From NCBI GenBank assembly GCA_025362615.1, contig JANYFQ010000063.1:1-7566 (forward strand): a stretch of DNA of 7,566 bases, given 5' to 3'. The notes beneath the pieces were generated by a model that saw nothing but the letters and a program-made list of their open reading frames with translations, did not search any database and was not told the DNA's origin. Source of the stretch: Hymenobacter sp. (GTDB taxonomy: Bacteria > Bacteroidota > Bacteroidia > Cytophagales > Hymenobacteraceae). Positions 5,820 to 7,566 of this stretch are shown here, piece by piece (positions within the stretch are counted from its first letter, which is position 1; each line of letters opens with the position of its first letter). The translations under genes were made by a program, and so were the position numbers.

Positions 5820-6857
5820 ATGCCCGCGAACCGTCCTGCGCCAGCCGCCGAAAAGACGGCCCTGCACCCGCGCAACCCGCACCGTGCCCGCTACGATTTT
5901 CCGGCGCTCGTCGGCAGCAGCCCGGCGCTGGCCGCGTTTGTGCGGCCCACCGGTTTCGGGGAGGAGTCGGTAGATTTTAGCAATCCGGCGGCCGTCAAGG
6001 CGCTGAACCAAGCGTTGTTGCAGCATTTTTATGGTATCGGGCACTGGGATATTCCTCCCGGTTACTTGTGTCCGCCCATTCCCGGGCGGGCCGACTACGT
6101 TCATTATCTGGCTGATTTACTGGCCGATGGCAACGCCGGCACGGTGCCCACCGGCCCCGCCGTGCGGGTGTTGGACGTTGGCACCGGGGCCAATTGCATC
6201 TACCCCATCCTCGGCAGCCGCGCCTACGGCTGGCAGTTCGTCGGCACCGACACCGACCCCATCGCGGTGCGCAACGCCCAACGCATGGTGGCCGCCAACC
6301 CGCTGCTGGCGGGCATCGCCATTCGCCTGCAACCCCGCTTCGACCGTATTTTCGATGGCCTCCTGCGCCCCGATGATGCCTTTGACCTGACGATGTGCAA
6401 CCCGCCGTTTCACGCTTCGGCGGCCGAGGCAGCGGCCGGCACGCAGCGCAAAATCAACCATTTGAGCACCCAGAAAAGGGCCGTGCCCGCGCTCAATTTC
6501 GGCGGCAAAGCCAGTGAGTTGTGGTGTGCGGGCGGCGAGGCCGGCTTTGTGGAGCGCTTGGTTGCCGAGAGTGCCGCCTTCGCCACGCAGTGCCGGTGGT
6601 TTACGACGCTTATTTCTCAAAAAACCACGTTGCCCGGCGTGTACGCCGCCCTGCGGCGGGTACAGGCGACCGAAGTTTGCACCGTGGCCATGGCGCAGGG
6701 GCAAAAAATCAGCCGTTTTGTGGCCTGGACGTTTCTAGATTCCGCGCAGCAAGCCGCTTGGCGGGCCGCCCGCTGGGGGGCTTCGAACCGGCCGTTAAAC
6801 CTTAAAACCTGCTCAAAATCAAGTAGTCAGGCAATAAAACGATTTAAGGCACCATGA
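5820..6857 (+). CDS. rlmF: 23S rRNA (adenine-1618 N6)-methyltransferase RlmF
   Basis: RlmF uses S-adenosylmethionine to methylate N6 of A1618 (E. coli numbering) in 23S rRNA. The 345-residue protein shows the diagnostic features: an N-terminal region with HPRNPHRARYDFPAL and LLQHFYGIGHWDIPPGYLCP, SAM motif I in VLDVGTGANCIYPILG (117-132), the acidic loop GTDTD (142-146), and the amino-methyltransferase motif CNPPFHAS (193-200) whose NPPF positions the adenine amino group. QRKINHL and a C-terminal part with FTTLISQKTTLP and QGQKISRFVAW follow. E. coli RlmF is about 308 residues. The extra length here is a short N-terminal extension and about 25 C-terminal residues after AARWG that are Ser/Lys-rich and encoded by AT-rich DNA. 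ATG 5820 lies 9 bases after the AT-rich repeat. Its TGA overlaps the next gene's ATG (ATGA, 6854-6857), which suggests coupled translation. Confidence 0.95.
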   Translation: MPANRPAPAAEKTALHPRNPHRARYDFPALVGSSPALAAFVRPTGFGEESVDFSNPAAVKALNQALLQHFYGIGHWDIPPGYLCPPIPGRADYVHYLADLLADGNAGTVPTGPAVRVLDVGTGANCIYPILGSRAYGWQFVGTDTDPIAVRNAQRMVAANPLLAGIAIRLQPRFDRIFDGLLRPDDAFDLTMCNPPFHASAAEAAAGTQRKINHLSTQKRAVPALNFGGKASELWCAGGEAGFVERLVAESAAFATQCRWFTTLISQKTTLPGVYAALRRVQATEVCTVAMAQGQKISRFVAWTFLDSAQQAAWRAARWGASNRPLNLKTCSKSSSQAIKRFKAP

Positions 6858-7525
6858 ATTTCTTCCTCATCGGCGATGTCCACGGCTGCTTCCGCACCTT
6901 CCAGAAACTCCTCGCCCACTGGCAGCCCGCCACCGAGCACCTCATCCAACTCGGCGACCTCGTGGACCGGGGCACGGGCATCCCGGAAACCGTGGCCCTG
7001 GCCCTGGAAATCGGCGCTAAATACCCCGCCACCACCACCTTCCTGCGCGGCAACCACGAGGCCGAAATGCTGCACCACTTCGGCCCCGAAGGCCCCAGTC
7101 TGCACTGGCCCAAATGGGGCGGGCGCAGTACCATCGACCAGTACAAAACCCGCCCCCGCTTGCTCAAAAAGCACCTGGCCTGGCTCGCCGAACGGCCGCT
7201 TTTGTTTGAAGCCGACCACCTGCTGGCCTCCCACGCCGGCATCACGGCCTCGCCCCACGCCCGCGACCCCGACCACCCCGACGGCCTGCTCTGGACCCGC
7301 CTGCCGCTGCTGCGCCTGCCGCAGTTGCAAGTCGTGGGCCACACCCCCACCCCCGACGGCCAATCCAAATACCACCACCTCAGCCACGCCTGGTACCTCG
7401 ACACGGGCGCTTGTTACGGCCGCACCCTGAGCGCCCTGCGCGTGTCGGCGGCGGGCGAGATGACGGAAATCATCGCCGTGCCAACCGTTGCCTCCGACCT
7501 GCTGCCCGCCTACGAGAAGCATTGA
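6854..7525 (+). CDS. PPP-family metallophosphoesterase (serine/threonine phosphatase-like)
   Basis: This 223-residue cytoplasmic protein has every core motif of the PPP-type two-metal phosphatases: GDVHG (7-11), GDLVDRG (34-40), RGNHE (65-69), SHAGI (126-130) with its metal-binding His, and GHTP (162-165), followed by LDTGACYGRTLSAL near the end. These supply the Asp, Asn and His ligands for two metal ions and the Arg residues that bind phosphate. The length is typical of bacterial PrpA/PrpB-like enzymes, which can hydrolyse phosphoproteins or, in related members, diadenosine polyphosphates. The true substrate cannot be told from sequence; the lack of extra domains fits a small generic phosphatase. 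Its ATG overlaps the rlmF stop by four bases, so the two are very likely co-transcribed and coupled. A strong intrinsic terminator follows 3 bases after the TGA. The coding strand is notably C-rich (many ACC, CCC, CAC codons). Confidence 0.93.
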   Translation: MNFFLIGDVHGCFRTFQKLLAHWQPATEHLIQLGDLVDRGTGIPETVALALEIGAKYPATTTFLRGNHEAEMLHHFGPEGPSLHWPKWGGRSTIDQYKTRPRLLKKHLAWLAERPLLFEADHLLASHAGITASPHARDPDHPDGLLWTRLPLLRLPQLQVVGHTPTPDGQSKYHHLSHAWYLDTGACYGRTLSALRVSAAGEMTEIIAVPTVASDLLPAYEKH

Positions 7526-7528
7526 GTA

Positions 7529-7562
7529 GCTGCCCGCCAGGCGGTGCGGGCGGGCGGCTTTT
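7529..7562 (+). terminator. Rho-independent terminator after the rlmF-phosphatase unit
   Basis: GCTGCCCGCC (7529-7538) pairs with GGCGGGCGGC read as 7549-7558 over 10 bp, with one G-U wobble. The loop is 10 bases and TTTT (7559-7562) follows. The hairpin begins 3 bases after the phosphatase stop codon. Its loop and right arm match a stretch after rodA (211-234) at 23 of 24 positions, so this may be a recurring terminator module of the genome. The window ends 4 bases later. Confidence 0.85.
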
Positions 7563-7566
7563 CGCC

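Overview
The window looks like chromosomal DNA of a GC-rich Bacteroidetes, most likely Hymenobacter or a close relative. This is an inference. It rests on the Bacteroidetes-type RodA C-terminus, a LytTR response regulator typical of that phylum, a gene whose C-terminal domain resembles Bacteroidetes-only hypothetical proteins, start codons without Shine-Dalgarno sequences, and high GC broken by AT-rich intergenic repeats.

Layout: (2-172) 3' end of rodA, the peptidoglycan polymerase of the elongation machinery. (181-341) A long imperfect palindrome. (343-1737) A polytopic membrane protein resembling ArnT/PMT-type lipid-linked-sugar glycosyltransferases. (1680-1825) A second, unrelated long palindrome that runs over the last ~19 codons of that gene and fills the gap to a convergent gene. 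(1838-3052, minus) A conserved protein of unknown function with a Pro/Ala-rich linker. (3145-3960) An orphan LytTR response regulator, divergent from it. (4036-4620, minus) An Uma2-family (DUF820) nuclease-fold protein. (4644-4691) An inverted repeat centred between the divergent Uma2 and rluF genes. (4717-5655) rluF, a 23S rRNA pseudouridine synthase with a long basic tail. (5656-5810) An AT-rich repeat of 16-bp units in inverted arrangement. (5820-6857) rlmF, a 23S rRNA m6A methyltransferase. (6854-7525) A PPP-family metallophosphatase overlapping rlmF by ATGA. (7529-7562) A strong intrinsic terminator.

The genes are mostly housekeeping or conserved accessory functions. rluF and rlmF both modify 23S rRNA, and the phosphatase is probably translationally coupled to rlmF. 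I see no defence island, CRISPR array, transposase, phage module or RNA gene. The most notable content is non-coding: three structurally different long palindromic elements in 7.5 kb, two of them flanking the glycosyltransferase-like gene, which also uses different codons from its neighbours, plus a short terminator-like core found both after rodA and at the end of the window. I found no convincing new multi-gene system.
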